Of a stretch of DNA of 51,676 nucleotides, positions 33,261 to 42,483 are shown one piece after another. Under the pieces are notes generated by a model. It was not told the DNA's origin and made no database searches. It saw only the letters and a list, made by a program, of their open reading frames with translations. Origin of the DNA: Streptosporangium subroseum (GTDB taxonomy: Bacteria; Actinomycetota; Actinomycetes; Streptosporangiales; Streptosporangiaceae); assembly GCF_900188345.1 (NCBI RefSeq), contig NZ_FZOD01000066.1, forward strand, positions 1 to 51,676, read 5' to 3'. The position numbers and the translations under genes were made by a program. The first letter of the stretch is position 1, and the number at the start of each line of letters is the position of its first letter.

Positions 33261-33542
33261 ATGGAAGACGAGCAGATCACGACAATCGGCAGATGTCACA
33301 TGTGCAAGCGAACCTTCAGCTTCACCCCTGCGAGTGTCATGACGATCATGATGGACCCCGAGACCAATCTTCCGCTGGGCATGACGGTGTCAGGTGCTTT
33401 CCGGGAGCCGGCACCGGAGGTCACCGCCAGATCGGTCAAGGAACACATCTGCTCCGACTGCGTGAAGAGGGCAGAGCGGCTCAGAGAATTGATGGACCCG
33501 CCCGCCCCCCAGTTCGGCACATGGCAGAGGGGCGACTCTTGA
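33261..33542 (+). CDS. Small protein with two CxxC zinc-binding pairs
   Basis: 93 aa from ATG 33261. CHMC near the N-terminus (GRCHMCKRTFSFTP) and CSDC (HICSDCVKRAERL) in the second half can form one zinc ribbon. Between them lies MTIMMDPETNLPLGMTVSGA, which has a normal protein composition. A GGAGGGCGG stretch precedes the start. Function unknown; similar small CxxC proteins occur widely in actinomycetes. Confidence 0.65.
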   Translation: MEDEQITTIGRCHMCKRTFSFTPASVMTIMMDPETNLPLGMTVSGAFREPAPEVTARSVKEHICSDCVKRAERLRELMDPPAPQFGTWQRGDS

Positions 33543-33615
33543 TCGTGGCTCATGCGTCCGACGTGCGTCGATCATGAGCGTGTCCATGTGTGCCGATCGT
33601 CGATGAGCCCGCCTG

Positions 33616-34269
33616 TCACGACGGTTCGGGCTTGCGGGCCAGCAGGCAGACATGCGGCCTCTTCTGTCCCTCGCCGGGTTCCTCCAGCAGTCGCGCGCTG
33701 ACGACAAGCCCGGCCTCGGCGAGCAACTCGGTGATGCGGTCGGGCGGCAGCAGATAGGAACCGAAGGACACCGGGTGGCCGTACGCCTCCTGGAAGTGCA
33801 GGTTCTCATCGCCGACATGAGTCCCCAGCAGCAGGTGGCCGCCCGGTGCCAGCGTCCGATGGAACTCGGCGAACACCGTCGGCAACTGCTCCGTCGGGAC
33901 GTGATGGGTCGAATACCAGGCGACGATGCCGCCCAGCTCGCCGTCCTTGAGATCCAGCTCGGTCATCGCACCCTCGTGGAACCGCAGGCCCGGATACCTC
34001 CGCCGGGCGACCTCGACCATCTTGGGCGACAGGTCGATGCCGAACACCGGCACTCCCAGCGTGTTCAGATGCGCCCCCACATGCCCGGGCCCGCACCCGA
34101 TGTCGGCGACCGGCCCGTCTCCGGCGGCCCGTACGAGTTCGGCGAACGCGGCCAGCATCGCGCGGGTCAGCGGCATCGACGTGAGCGCGTTTCCGTAGCG
34201 CTCCGCGTAGTCGACGGCGACGGTGTCGTAGGACGCCCGAGTGGCGGTCAGATAGGAGGGTTCGGTCAT
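33616..34269 (-). CDS. Class I SAM-dependent methyltransferase
   Basis: 217 aa. Motif I PVADIGCGPGHVGAHLNTLG binds SAM; acidic FGIDLSPKMVEVARR follows (Asp at the ribose); motif IV-like GGIVAWYSTHHVPTEQLPTV and the post-motif FHRTLAPGGHLLLGTHVGDE are all present. Family: Methyltransf_11/25, small-molecule or metabolite methylation. Start ATG 34269 lacks a ribosome binding site, so leaderless expression is possible. It stands alone on the minus strand. Confidence 0.87.
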   Translation of the reverse strand: MTEPSYLTATRASYDTVAVDYAERYGNALTSMPLTRAMLAAFAELVRAAGDGPVADIGCGPGHVGAHLNTLGVPVFGIDLSPKMVEVARRRYPGLRFHEGAMTELDLKDGELGGIVAWYSTHHVPTEQLPTVFAEFHRTLAPGGHLLLGTHVGDENLHFQEAYGHPVSFGSYLLPPDRITELLAEAGLVVSARLLEEPGEGQKRPHVCLLARKPEPS

Positions 34270-34438
34270 GCGGACGACCGTAGCCGTCGTCCGGCGCGTG
34301 TCGCAAAACCCGACGAGGGGTGATCGAACGCCTGGACGGCATCACGTCGCTCACCATTGACAGCGAGGTTCGGCACACCCTCGTCCGCCGACCGCGTCGG
34401 CCCGTGAGCGGCGATGGCGCAGCGTGCGCCGGCTGCGG

Positions 34439-34472
34439 AAAAAAGTAGGGCCGGCCAATTGGCCGGCCCTAC
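34439..34472 (-). terminator. Intrinsic terminator of the lamin-tail protein gene
   Basis: The 28-bp perfect palindrome GTAGGGCCGGCCAA-TTGGCCGGCCCTAC (34445-34472) is followed on the minus strand by TTTTTT (34444-34439), 18 bases after the stop at 34491. Confidence 0.9.
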
Positions 34473-34490
34473 GCGATCAATCGACCGAGG

Positions 34491-37400
34491 TCAGACCCCG
34501 AACGCCTCGCACCGCTTGCCGACGTTGGTGTTGTTGCCACCACCGGCGTGCGCGGTGTCCGAGCCGGCACCGCAGTCGATGCCGTCGTTGCCGCTCACGG
34601 TCGTGACGGCGTCGTCGCCGCCGCCGGTGGTCACCGTGTTGTTGCCGCCGCCCGCGTTGACCGTGTCGTCGCCGTCGCCGGCGGTGATCTGGTCGTTGCC
34701 CGAACCGGTCACCACGGTGTTCGCGCCGCCGCCGACGCGGACCACGTTGTTGCCGCCGCCCGCGTCGATCCAGTCGTCGCCGCCGGTCGTGGTGATCTGG
34801 TCGTTGCCGCTGCCCGTCGTGACGCAGTCGCTGCCGCCGTTGCCGTTGACCGTGTCGTTGCCGCCTCGCCCGAGGACCAGGTCGTTGTCGCCGGTACCGG
34901 CGATCTGGTTGTTGCCGGTCGTGGCGACGATGACGTTCTGGATCGCGATGCCGGCGCACGCGGTCGCGGACATGCCGTCCGCGCGGACGCCGACGGTCCC
35001 GGTCCGCTGGATGCCGGTCAGCCCGGTGACCTTGCCGTTGGCTGACACCTCGGTGTAGGTGACCGAGGCGCCCTTGCCGACCGTCAGCGTGATCGGCGTG
35101 CCGTTCACGTTCACCGTGACGACCGCCTGCTCGCCGTCGAGCGTCGTGACCGTACTGGTCTTCGCGGAGCCGGTGAGCTCGTAGGAGCCCCGTCCCAGCG
35201 AGACCGTCGCGCCGCTACCGGCCAGCTGGAACTGCGCGGGGGTGGAGCCGGCACCGGCGTTCACCCGTACGCCCGAGGGGGTGCGGGCGTCGGAGACCGT
35301 GAGCGTGCGGTCCTTGCGGCTCAGGATCCTGCCCGACGTGGTGCCGCCGACGAGTGCGTCGGAGAACGTCTCGTTGGTCGGGTTGGCCGCCTGCGAGGTA
35401 CCCGGCGGGAACGTCACGTCCACGTCGTCGTTGATGCCGTCGTCGTCCGCGTCGAGGTCGAGAACGGTGCAGTTGAGCGTTCCGCTGCGCAGCGCGTGCC
35501 CGTCGTCGTTGCTGTCGTCGGACCAGAAGACGGGCTTGTGACCGTCCACGCACTCCGACTGCGGCGCGATCGCGAATCCCTCGTTGTTGTAGTTGGGCAT
35601 CGAGCTCGGCCGCTCGTACACGGTGGTGACGGCGAACTTCCCGCCGGCGTTGATGTCGAGGGTCGCGGTACGGCCGTTGCAGGTGTCGTCGCACGCCACC
35701 CAGAGGTGGTTGGTCTCAGGCTCGAATTCGAGGTCCATCACGCCGGGGAACCCGCTCGTGATCGTGGCGACCCGGGTGAATCCACTGCCGTTCTGGTCGA
35801 GCGCGTAGGCGTAGACGGTGCCGTTGGCTTCGAGGCCGACGAAGAACAGGCCGTCGCCGTGGCCCGGGTAGGTGGCCGGCTCATAGGCCGCGCCGGTGTG
35901 CTCGTCGAGGAAGCCGTGCGAGGTCAGGAACGAGTCGGGGATCCAGGAGATCGCCTCCAGCCCGCTGTTCGCGGCCACCGCCGGCAGGTCCGCGGTGAGG
36001 TTCCACTCCTTCGTGGCGGTGAGGCTGGTCGCCGTACCAAGGGGGTCGAAGCGCAGCACCTCGGGCCGGCTGACGCCGCTGTTGCCGTTGTTGCGTTCGG
36101 TCGAGACGAACACGCCGCCGGCCGGACCGGCTCCGGTCAGGGTCACGCCCTCGGAGTCGAGATCGCCGGTGCCGTCCGGGTAGTGCAGCGCCTTGCCGGC
36201 GTTCCAGCCGTCGGTCGTGGCGGGTGTCCACTTGGTCCCGTCCCACTCCAGGCGGTACAGCGTGCCGGGACCGTTCTTCACCGCCCAGAGCACACCGGGC
36301 GTCGCGTCGCCGGATGCCTCGTAGGCCAGGCCGCTCATGTTGGTGCTGAACACGTTGGCGTCGTCGGCGGTGGCCACCGCCGCGCCACCCGGCCACGGCG
36401 AGGCGGAAACCTGACCGGGGCACGCGTTCGCCGCGCCCTTGGTCGGTGTTGTGGTGTTGACGAAGGCGCCGGTGCCGTCGGGGCATCGGCCGTAGGTCGT
36501 GGCCGCGTGGGCGGTCCAGCTGTAGGAGTCGACGAGGGTGGTGGCGTCGGGCAGGAACAGGCGGGCGGAGTCGGCGGCGCCCAGGCCGAAGACCGGGTCG
36601 ACGTCGAGGGCCAGGAAGGCACCGGCGGCGACCGTGGTACCCGCCGCGATGGTGAAGGCGTGGGTGTCGTCGTTGTCCTTGAGGACCCAGCCGGACACGT
36701 CGACGGGGGTTGCGCCCGTGTTGAGGAGTTCGATCCAGTCGCCGGGGGTGCCGCCGTTGGACTCGACCTCGTTGATCTTCACGGCCGGTGACGGGGTGCC
36801 GCAGTCATTCGCCGCGCCCTTGGTCGACGTCGTGACGGTCACGAACGCGCCGGTGCCATTCGGGCACCGGCCGTAGGTCGTCGCGGCGTGGGCGGTCCAG
36901 CTGTAGGAGTCGACAAGCGTGGTGGCATCCGGCAGGAACAGGCGGGCGGAGTCCGCGCCGCCCAGGCCGAAGACCGGGTCGACATCAAGTGCCAGGAAGG
37001 CACCGGCGGCCACCGTGGTACCCGCCGCGACCGTGTAGGCGTGGGTGTCGTCGTTGTCCTTGACGACCCAGCCGGACACATCGACGGGAGCCGCACCGGT
37101 GTTGACGAGTTCGACCCAGTCACCCGGCGTGCCGCCGTTGGACTCGACCTCATTGATCTTCACGACCGATGAGGGGGTTCCGCAGTCGTTGGCCGCGCCC
37201 TTGGTCGGCGTCGTGGTGGTCGCGAAAGTGCCGGTGCCGTCAGGGCATCGGCCGTAGGTGGTGGCCGCGTGGGCGGTCCAGCTGTAGGAGTCGACGACGG
37301 TGGTGGCGTCGGGCAGGAACAGGCGGGCGGAGTCGGCGGCGCCCAGGCCGAAGACCGGGTCGACGTCGAGGGCCAGGAAGGCACCGGCGGCCACCGTACT

Positions 37401-37655
37401 GCCGGCGGCGATGGTGAAGGCGTGGGTGTCGTCGTTGTCCTTCAGGACCCAGCCGGACACGTCGACGGGGGTTGCACCGGTGTTGAGAAGTTCGATCCAG
37501 TCGCCGGGGGTGCCGCCGTTGGACTCGACCTCATTGATCTTCACGGTGGACGGAACCAGGTCGTCCGCCGAGGCGGGCGTCCCCGCGACGAGAAACGGGA
37601 CAGCCGCCAGGGACGCGACTATCAATGTGATTGGCGCACGCCAATTCTTATGCAA
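34491..37655 (-). CDS. Large secreted protein: 3 lamin-tail domains, phytase-like propeller, RTX-like repeats
   Basis: 1054 aa from a TTG at 37655 (GAGGA eight bases ahead), which gives a clean signal peptide (LHKNWRAPITLIVASLAAVP, cleavage near TPASA-DD). Three near-identical 127-residue units starting VKINEVESNGG, with DWIELLNTG and SARLFLPDATT, are lamin-tail (LTD) domains. Next, a region with MSGLAYEASGDATPGVLWAV, SEGVTLTG, SGLEAISWIPDSF and YNNEGFAIAPQ matches the esterase-like/phytase-like propeller. The last 160 residues hold GGNDTVNGNGGSD-type RTX-like nonapeptides, partly degenerate, likely calcium-binding. Probably an extracellular phosphoesterase-like or adhesive protein; catalysis is unproven. 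Confidence 0.85.
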   Translation of the reverse strand: MHKNWRAPITLIVASLAAVPFLVAGTPASADDLVPSTVKINEVESNGGTPGDWIELLNTGATPVDVSGWVLKDNDDTHAFTIAAGSTVAAGAFLALDVDPVFGLGAADSARLFLPDATTVVDSYSWTAHAATTYGRCPDGTGTFATTTTPTKGAANDCGTPSSVVKINEVESNGGTPGDWVELVNTGAAPVDVSGWVVKDNDDTHAYTVAAGTTVAAGAFLALDVDPVFGLGGADSARLFLPDATTLVDSYSWTAHAATTYGRCPNGTGAFVTVTTSTKGAANDCGTPSPAVKINEVESNGGTPGDWIELLNTGATPVDVSGWVLKDNDDTHAFTIAAGTTVAAGAFLALDVDPVFGLGAADSARLFLPDATTLVDSYSWTAHAATTYGRCPDGTGAFVNTTTPTKGAANACPGQVSASPWPGGAAVATADDANVFSTNMSGLAYEASGDATPGVLWAVKNGPGTLYRLEWDGTKWTPATTDGWNAGKALHYPDGTGDLDSEGVTLTGAGPAGGVFVSTERNNGNSGVSRPEVLRFDPLGTATSLTATKEWNLTADLPAVAANSGLEAISWIPDSFLTSHGFLDEHTGAAYEPATYPGHGDGLFFVGLEANGTVYAYALDQNGSGFTRVATITSGFPGVMDLEFEPETNHLWVACDDTCNGRTATLDINAGGKFAVTTVYERPSSMPNYNNEGFAIAPQSECVDGHKPVFWSDDSNDDGHALRSGTLNCTVLDLDADDDGINDDVDVTFPPGTSQAANPTNETFSDALVGGTTSGRILSRKDRTLTVSDARTPSGVRVNAGAGSTPAQFQLAGSGATVSLGRGSYELTGSAKTSTVTTLDGEQAVVTVNVNGTPITLTVGKGASVTYTEVSANGKVTGLTGIQRTGTVGVRADGMSATACAGIAIQNVIVATTGNNQIAGTGDNDLVLGRGGNDTVNGNGGSDCVTTGSGNDQITTTGGDDWIDAGGGNNVVRVGGGANTVVTGSGNDQITAGDGDDTVNAGGGNNTVTTGGGDDAVTTVSGNDGIDCGAGSDTAHAGGGNNTNVGKRCEAFGV
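36430..37550. repeat. Three tandem 381-bp repeats coding the lamin-tail domains
   Basis: The unit boundary TTGATCTTCAC recurs near 36771, 37152 and 37533, a period of 381 bases. The units differ at scattered third positions, and the middle unit differs most, which suggests duplication with partial gene conversion. Confidence 0.8.
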
Positions 37656-37890
37656 CGTTGATGTCCTCTTCGCAGGGCCCACAGCAGACAATGAGCAGTA
37701 CTCGCCCAGAAGTTTCGGGCATCTCGGCAAATAGGGCGCAAATGGTGAGCGAACAGTGGGCAAGTGTTCGCCGGCCCCGTGAAGGGGCATGCTGAAAGCC
37801 CGGCCGGTGGCGGTCGGGTGAGCTTCGGCGGTGTGGCCGGATCAGGGTGTCGGCCGGCGGCCGGCCGGGTTCACCACGACGACATTATGC

Positions 37891-37928
37891 GTTCTGCTAG
37901 GTGGGATAGGGTTCTGCAATGCTAGAAT
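37891..37928. promoter_or_regulatory. Putative IclR operator upstream of the IclR gene
   Basis: GTTCTGC at 37891 and GTTCTGCAATGCTAGAAT at 37911-37928, exactly 20 bases apart. The second is an imperfect inverted repeat (TTCT/AGAA). The same arrangement occurs at 40823-40859. Confidence 0.65.
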
Positions 37929-37980
37929 TGAGGCATACAAAACCGGCTCTCCCAGACGCTGGAGACACTGGTGCGCGGTG

Positions 37981-38787
37981 ATGGCTACAGAACGGGCTGG
38001 TGACGCGATGGAGCATCCCGGATCCGAGGATGTGCCGAATTACCCCATCGGATCAGTGGACAACGCGCTGCGTCTGCTCCGGCTCTTCGGCAGGCAGAAA
38101 TCCGTCCGGGTGGCCGAGGCCGGCCGGGACATCGGGGTCGCCCGATCGACGGCACACCGATTGATGCAGATGCTGCAGTATCACGGCTTCGTAAGTCAAG
38201 ATCCAGAATCGAAGGCTTACACGGCCGGGCCCGAGCTGATCGGCATGGCCGTGTCACTCGTGGGTGGATTGGACCTCCGGGTGGTCGCCCGTCCGATCAT
38301 GGAGGACATGGTCCGGCAGCTCGGGGAGACGGTGCACATCAGCATCCTGCGCGGCTCCGACATCTTTTTCGTCGAGTCGATCGAGACGACAAAGTCGTTG
38401 CGCGTCGGCTCACGGACAGGGATGGTCCTCCCCGCGCACGCCACGGCGTCGGGCAAGGTGCTTCTTGCCGGGCTGGAGCCGGACGAGGTCCGGCGCCTGC
38501 TCCCTCAGACCAAGCTCGCTCCCCTGACGGGTCTGACCCTGACGAGTCGGCGTGACCTTGAGGCGCATCTGGTGCGGGTCCGCGAGTTGGGATACGCGTC
38601 CAACTTCGGGGAAAGCGAGGACGAGGTGTGGTCGGTCGCGGTGCCCGTGCGAGGTGCGAGCGGCAACGTGCGCGCCGCGCTGGCCATCTCGGCGCCACCG
38701 TCCCGGCTGGACAAGGACGCGGTGGCCAACATCGCCAGGGTGCTGACGGAAGGCGCGGACAGAATCAGCGCCGTACTCCCCGCCTAG
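37981..38787 (+). CDS. IclR-family transcriptional regulator of the catabolic cluster
   Basis: 268 aa. N-terminal winged HTH: SVDNALRLLRLFGRQKSVRV, AEAGRDIGVARSTAHRLMQM, LQYHGFVSQDPESKAYTAGP. The effector domain has the family HISILRGSDIFFVESIETTK, LPAHATASGKVLLAGLEPDE and EVWSVAVPVRGASGNVRAAL. IclR proteins respond to aromatic acids and similar substrates. Start ATG 37981 chosen; 38008 also possible. It is followed convergently by the Pht5-like/SDR operon and shares a paired operator motif with the divergent catabolic promoter, so it probably controls both and itself. Confidence 0.88.
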   Translation: MATERAGDAMEHPGSEDVPNYPIGSVDNALRLLRLFGRQKSVRVAEAGRDIGVARSTAHRLMQMLQYHGFVSQDPESKAYTAGPELIGMAVSLVGGLDLRVVARPIMEDMVRQLGETVHISILRGSDIFFVESIETTKSLRVGSRTGMVLPAHATASGKVLLAGLEPDEVRRLLPQTKLAPLTGLTLTSRRDLEAHLVRVRELGYASNFGESEDEVWSVAVPVRGASGNVRAALAISAPPSRLDKDAVANIARVLTEGADRISAVLPA

Positions 38788-38896
38788 TGACACGGTTCCG
38801 CGGGTCACCAGCCGGGGAGCTTCCGTTTGCCGCCAACGTCCGGACGCTTCACGTCTCGCAGGTCCGTACCGCCTCGTCACCCGCGGACGACCGATC

Positions 38897-39898
38897 TCAG
38901 ATCACGTGGGATTCGGCGATCGACGCGGGGAAGAGGTCGTCGGAGGTGAGCAGGCGCTCACAGACTCCCTGCTCGTGGGCGTAACGGAGGAACGCCTCAA
39001 GGGTCGTGCGGTTCGGCGCCGTTCCGTACGGCCACAGATCCCGACCGAAGACCTTCTCCGCCATCCGGGCACGGTCCGGTCCCCAGGGCAGGGGGAAGTG
39101 CGGCGCGGTCGGGCTGAGCAGCCTGGCCAGACTCCGGTCCTTGGCGGTGGTGAACGCCGTGACGAGGTTCTGGGCCACCCACGGATACTGCTCGTGCACC
39201 TCGCGACGCAGCACCACCAGGTGCATGATCGGGAAGATGCCGGTCCTCCGGTAGTACTCTTCCTCGATCGCGGGGCCGTCGCGGAAAAGCTGGACGATGC
39301 GCCCCGAGCGGTCCTCGAACGCGGTGGGCGGGTGGGGCACCATGATCGCGTCCAGCTCGCCGTCGAGCAGCAGCCGGTTCAGCGACCGTTGCCGTTCGGG
39401 TCGGACCGTGATGCCGTCGGGCAGTCCGACGGGCAGCGTCTCGATGCGTCCGGGCTCGTTGATCCCGCCCTGTACCCAGGTGACGCCGGCCAGGTCCACG
39501 CCGAATTCGTGCTGCAGCAGTGCCCGCTGGTAGACGGTCGCGGTCACCGTCCATTCCGGGAGGCCGATCCGCGCCCCGGCGAGCTTGGCCGGATCGTCCA
39601 CGGGTCCGTCCGCGCGGACGAAGATGCCGGAGTGCCGGAAGGAACGGGACGGGAACACCGGCAGTCCGACGAGGGAGTCGTCGCCCCGGGCGCGCAGCGA
39701 GCAGTACTTGCCCAGCGACATCTCCGAGATGTCCCATTCCCTGAACTTGGTGAACCTGAAGAAGATCTCCTCGACCTCAAGAAGAAGGCAGGTCAGGTCG
39801 ACGCCGTTCACCGGCACAGATCCTGACACCAGATCGCGAACCTGGTCGGAGTCATTGATCGCAAGGGTGAGATGCACGTTCGATCGAGACGAGCTCAC
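38897..39898 (-). CDS. 4,5-dihydroxyphthalate decarboxylase-like (Pht5-type) protein
   Basis: 333 aa from GTG 39898, overlapping the SDR stop (GTGA). Family pattern: LTLAINDSDQVRDLVSGSVP, LLLEVEEIFFRFTKFREWDI, SEMSLGKYCSLRARGDDSLV, GLPVFPSRSFRHSGIFVRAD, then YPWVAQNLVTAFTTAKDRSL and a final FLRYAHEQGVCERLL. The fold is a periplasmic-binding-protein type used by Pht5-like decarboxylases of phthalate catabolism; relatives act on other aromatic acids or only bind ligands. No signal peptide, so an intracellular enzyme is likely. Second gene of the minus-strand arm of the cluster. Confidence 0.78.
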   Translation of the reverse strand: MSSSRSNVHLTLAINDSDQVRDLVSGSVPVNGVDLTCLLLEVEEIFFRFTKFREWDISEMSLGKYCSLRARGDDSLVGLPVFPSRSFRHSGIFVRADGPVDDPAKLAGARIGLPEWTVTATVYQRALLQHEFGVDLAGVTWVQGGINEPGRIETLPVGLPDGITVRPERQRSLNRLLLDGELDAIMVPHPPTAFEDRSGRIVQLFRDGPAIEEEYYRRTGIFPIMHLVVLRREVHEQYPWVAQNLVTAFTTAKDRSLARLLSPTAPHFPLPWGPDRARMAEKVFGRDLWPYGTAPNRTTLEAFLRYAHEQGVCERLLTSDDLFPASIAESHVI

Positions 39899-40707
39899 AG
39901 GAAATTCATCCCTCCGTCGATGACGATGCTCTGTCCCGTGATCGTGCGCGCGGCGTCGGACGCGAGGAAGACCGCCGTACCGGCGATGTCGTCCGACCGC
40001 AGGCGCCGGTGCAGGGCCTGGCCGGCGATGATCTGCTCGGCCTGGCCGGGCTTGACGGAGTCGCGGGGGATGCCGGTGTCCACCGAGCCGGGCATCAGGG
40101 CGTTGACGGTGACATCCGCGGCGCCCAGCTCGCGCGCCAGCGATCGGGTCAGACCCACCACGCCTGCCTTGGACGCCACGTAGTGCAGGTAGTTCGGCCG
40201 CCCCTGGAGCACGGCCGCCGAGGAGACGTTGATGATGCTGCCGCCGCGCTGGGCCCGCAGGTGGGCGCCGACCGCACGGCAGCAGAGGAACACGCCGGTC
40301 AGGTTGACGTCGACGACCTGCCGCCACTCCGCCGGGCTGATCTCGTCGAAGGGCTTCATCACGATGGTCGAGAAGATCGCGGCGTTGTTCACGAGTGTGT
40401 CGACCCGCCCGTAGGTCTCGAGAGTCAGGCGGAGCAACATGTCGACGCTCTGTTCGTCGGCGACGTCGACGGTCACCGCCATGGCGTCGTGACCGTCCTT
40501 GCGCAGCTCGGCCGCGGTGGATTCGGCACCGTCGGTGTCGCGGTCGGCGACGACGACGCGGGACCCGGATTCGGCGAAGGCGCGTGCGAAGGTACGGCCG
40601 ATGCCCTGGGCCGCGCCGGTGATGATGCCGACCTTGCCGGCCGGGTCGGGCCCGGACGCTGTCCGGGCATTTCGGTCATGGAGAGCAGACTGCTCCATAG
40701 AGTCCAC
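39895..40707 (-). CDS. SDR-family oxidoreductase
   Basis: 270 aa. GTG 40707 is chosen because GGAGA lies six bases ahead; ATG 40698 is the alternative. Motifs: GIITGAAQGIGRTFARAFAE (T-G-x3-G-x-G), Asp in VVVADRDTDGAE (NAD preference), VNNAAIFS, IINVSSAAVLQGR (Ser), YLHYVASKAG (Tyr-x3-Lys) and the ending GQSIVIDGGMNFL. A classical SDR that oxidises a secondary alcohol or reduces a ketone on a ring or acyl substrate. First gene of the minus-strand arm, coupled to the Pht5-like gene; promoter region shared with the divergent aldehyde dehydrogenase. Confidence 0.9.
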   Translation of the reverse strand: MDSMEQSALHDRNARTASGPDPAGKVGIITGAAQGIGRTFARAFAESGSRVVVADRDTDGAESTAAELRKDGHDAMAVTVDVADEQSVDMLLRLTLETYGRVDTLVNNAAIFSTIVMKPFDEISPAEWRQVVDVNLTGVFLCCRAVGAHLRAQRGGSIINVSSAAVLQGRPNYLHYVASKAGVVGLTRSLARELGAADVTVNALMPGSVDTGIPRDSVKPGQAEQIIAGQALHRRLRSDDIAGTAVFLASDAARTITGQSIVIDGGMNFL

Positions 40708-40822
40708 CAGATGTCTCCTATCTCTTTGTAACTCGCCGCCGCACAGTGGGTCGATTTGACCCCAAATGGTCAAGAAAGGGATGCCTTGACGGTGGGCGAC
40801 ACGCGTGCTTAACATCCATGGT

Positions 40823-40859
40823 GTTCTGCATGACGGTCTACCGTTCTCCACTGTAGAAC
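40823..40859. promoter_or_regulatory. Putative IclR operator in the divergent catabolic promoter
   Basis: GTTCTGCA at 40823 and GTTCTCCACTGTAGAAC at 40843-40859, again 20 bases apart. The second is an inverted repeat (GTTCT-N7-AGAAC). Located between the SDR start (40707) and the aldehyde dehydrogenase start (40990). Confidence 0.65.
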
Positions 40860-40989
40860 GCAAGGCTTCAGGGAAAACACGTCGCCAGATCAGCGGTCAG
40901 GCCGGGCCCGCAACGGCCCGCGTTCCCGCTGGTCCGACGCGACGCCCAGGACACCTCGGCTGATCGTGAGTGGGAGGAGCGAGACGCGG

Positions 40990-42483
40990 ATGATGAGACC
41001 ACCCGACGCCACGGCTGTCGTCGACCGGGAATGGTTCATGATCATCGATAACCAGCCGGTCGGCGCCGTCGACGGAGGCAGGCTGGAGGTCGTCAACCCG
41101 GCCACCGGTCAGGTCGTCACGACGATTCCGGCGGCCACGGAGGCGGATGTCGACGCGGCCGTCGCGGCGGCGAAAAACGCGTTCGACGGGTGGAGGCGCA
41201 CTCCGGCCGTCGTGCGTGCTCGCCTGCTCAACGAGATAGCCGACGCGGTTGAGACGCACGGCGAGGAACTCGCCCGGATCGACTCGATCGACAACGGCAC
41301 GCCGATCAGCATGCTGCGCAACGACATCCGCCTCGCGACCACCCAGCTGCGCTACTTCGCAGGGCTGGCGCTTGAGCTGCGCGGACAGTCGATCCCCCCG
41401 CCCGCGGGAGGGCTGAACTACACCGTGCACGAACCGTTCGGCGTCGTCGGGCGGATCGTGCCCTTCAACCATCCGATGATGTTCGCCGCGACGAAGATCG
41501 CCGCACCGCTCGTCGCCGGCAACACGGTGGTCCTCAAGCCCTCCGAGCACACGTCGCTGTCGGCACTGCGCATCGGTGAGCTGTGCGCCGAGATCCTGCC
41601 GCCCGGGGTGGTGAACGTGGTCACCGGGCTCGGCGCCACCGTCGGCGCGCGCCTGACGACGCATCCCGACGTCACCAGGATCGCCTTCACGGGCAGCGTC
41701 CAGACCGGACTGGGCATTCAGCGGCAGGCCGCCACGGACCGCGTGAAGACGGTGACGCTGGAGCTGGGCGGCAAGAACCCGCTGCTGGTCTTCCCCGACG
41801 CGGACCTCGACGCGGCCGTCGCCGGGGCGATCCGCGGGATGAACTTCACCTGGCAGGGGCAGAGCTGCGGGTCGACCTCACGGGTGTACGTGCACCGCAG
41901 CCTGTGGCACGAGTTTCTCGACCGGTTGAAGGTGGGGGTCGAGAAGCTTCAGATCGGCGACCCGCAGAACGATGAAACCGACGTGGGCGCCATCGTGTGC
42001 AGGTCGCAGTACGACCGGGTCGTCCGGTTCATCGAGGCGGGAACCGCCGACCCGCGAGCGCGCCTGATCGCGGGCGGCGACGTCGAAGGCCCCGATGCCG
42101 GCCTCTTCGTACGCCCGACCGTCTTCGCCTTCGACGAGGGTGACTGCGACTCGCCGCTGCTGAACGAGGAGATCTTCGGCCCGGTGCTGTCGGTCCTGCC
42201 GTTCGAAGAGTACGACGAGGTGATCGCCCGCGCGAACCGGCTCCCGCTGGGGTTGACGGCCAGCGTGTGGACCACGGACCTGAGCACGGCCATGCGGGCG
42301 ACCCGGGATCTGGAGGCCGGCTACGTCTGGGTCAACACGAGCTCGATCCACATCCCGGGCGCGCCGTTCGGCGGATTCAAGAACAGCGGCGTGGGTCGTG
42401 AGGAAGGGGTCGAGGAGCTCTACTCCTACACCCAGCAGAAGAACGTCTACATCCAGTTCGAGCTAGGGGGCGGTTCCCATTAA
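40990..42483 (+). CDS. NAD(P)-dependent aldehyde dehydrogenase
   Basis: 497 aa, normal for the ALDH superfamily. Cofactor region VVGRIVPFNHPMMFAATKIA and NTVVLKPSEHT; glycine motif IAFTGSVQTG; catalytic Glu in TLELGGKNPLLV and catalytic Cys in GQSCGSTSRV; late motif LNEEIFGPVLSVLPF and PFGGFKNSGVGREEG. It oxidises an aldehyde to the acid using NAD(P). ATG 40990 has GGAGGAG ten bases ahead. First gene of the plus-strand arm; its stop overlaps the start of the next gene. Confidence 0.92.
   Translation: MMRPPDATAVVDREWFMIIDNQPVGAVDGGRLEVVNPATGQVVTTIPAATEADVDAAVAAAKNAFDGWRRTPAVVRARLLNEIADAVETHGEELARIDSIDNGTPISMLRNDIRLATTQLRYFAGLALELRGQSIPPPAGGLNYTVHEPFGVVGRIVPFNHPMMFAATKIAAPLVAGNTVVLKPSEHTSLSALRIGELCAEILPPGVVNVVTGLGATVGARLTTHPDVTRIAFTGSVQTGLGIQRQAATDRVKTVTLELGGKNPLLVFPDADLDAAVAGAIRGMNFTWQGQSCGSTSRVYVHRSLWHEFLDRLKVGVEKLQIGDPQNDETDVGAIVCRSQYDRVVRFIEAGTADPRARLIAGGDVEGPDAGLFVRPTVFAFDEGDCDSPLLNEEIFGPVLSVLPFEEYDEVIARANRLPLGLTASVWTTDLSTAMRATRDLEAGYVWVNTSSIHIPGAPFGGFKNSGVGREEGVEELYSYTQQKNVYIQFELGGGSH

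Noticed and set aside
34491..37655. Start of the lamin-tail protein at an upstream codon (37790)
   Set aside because: The extra 45 residues place charged sequence before the signal peptide; the TTG at 37655 has a good ribosome binding site.
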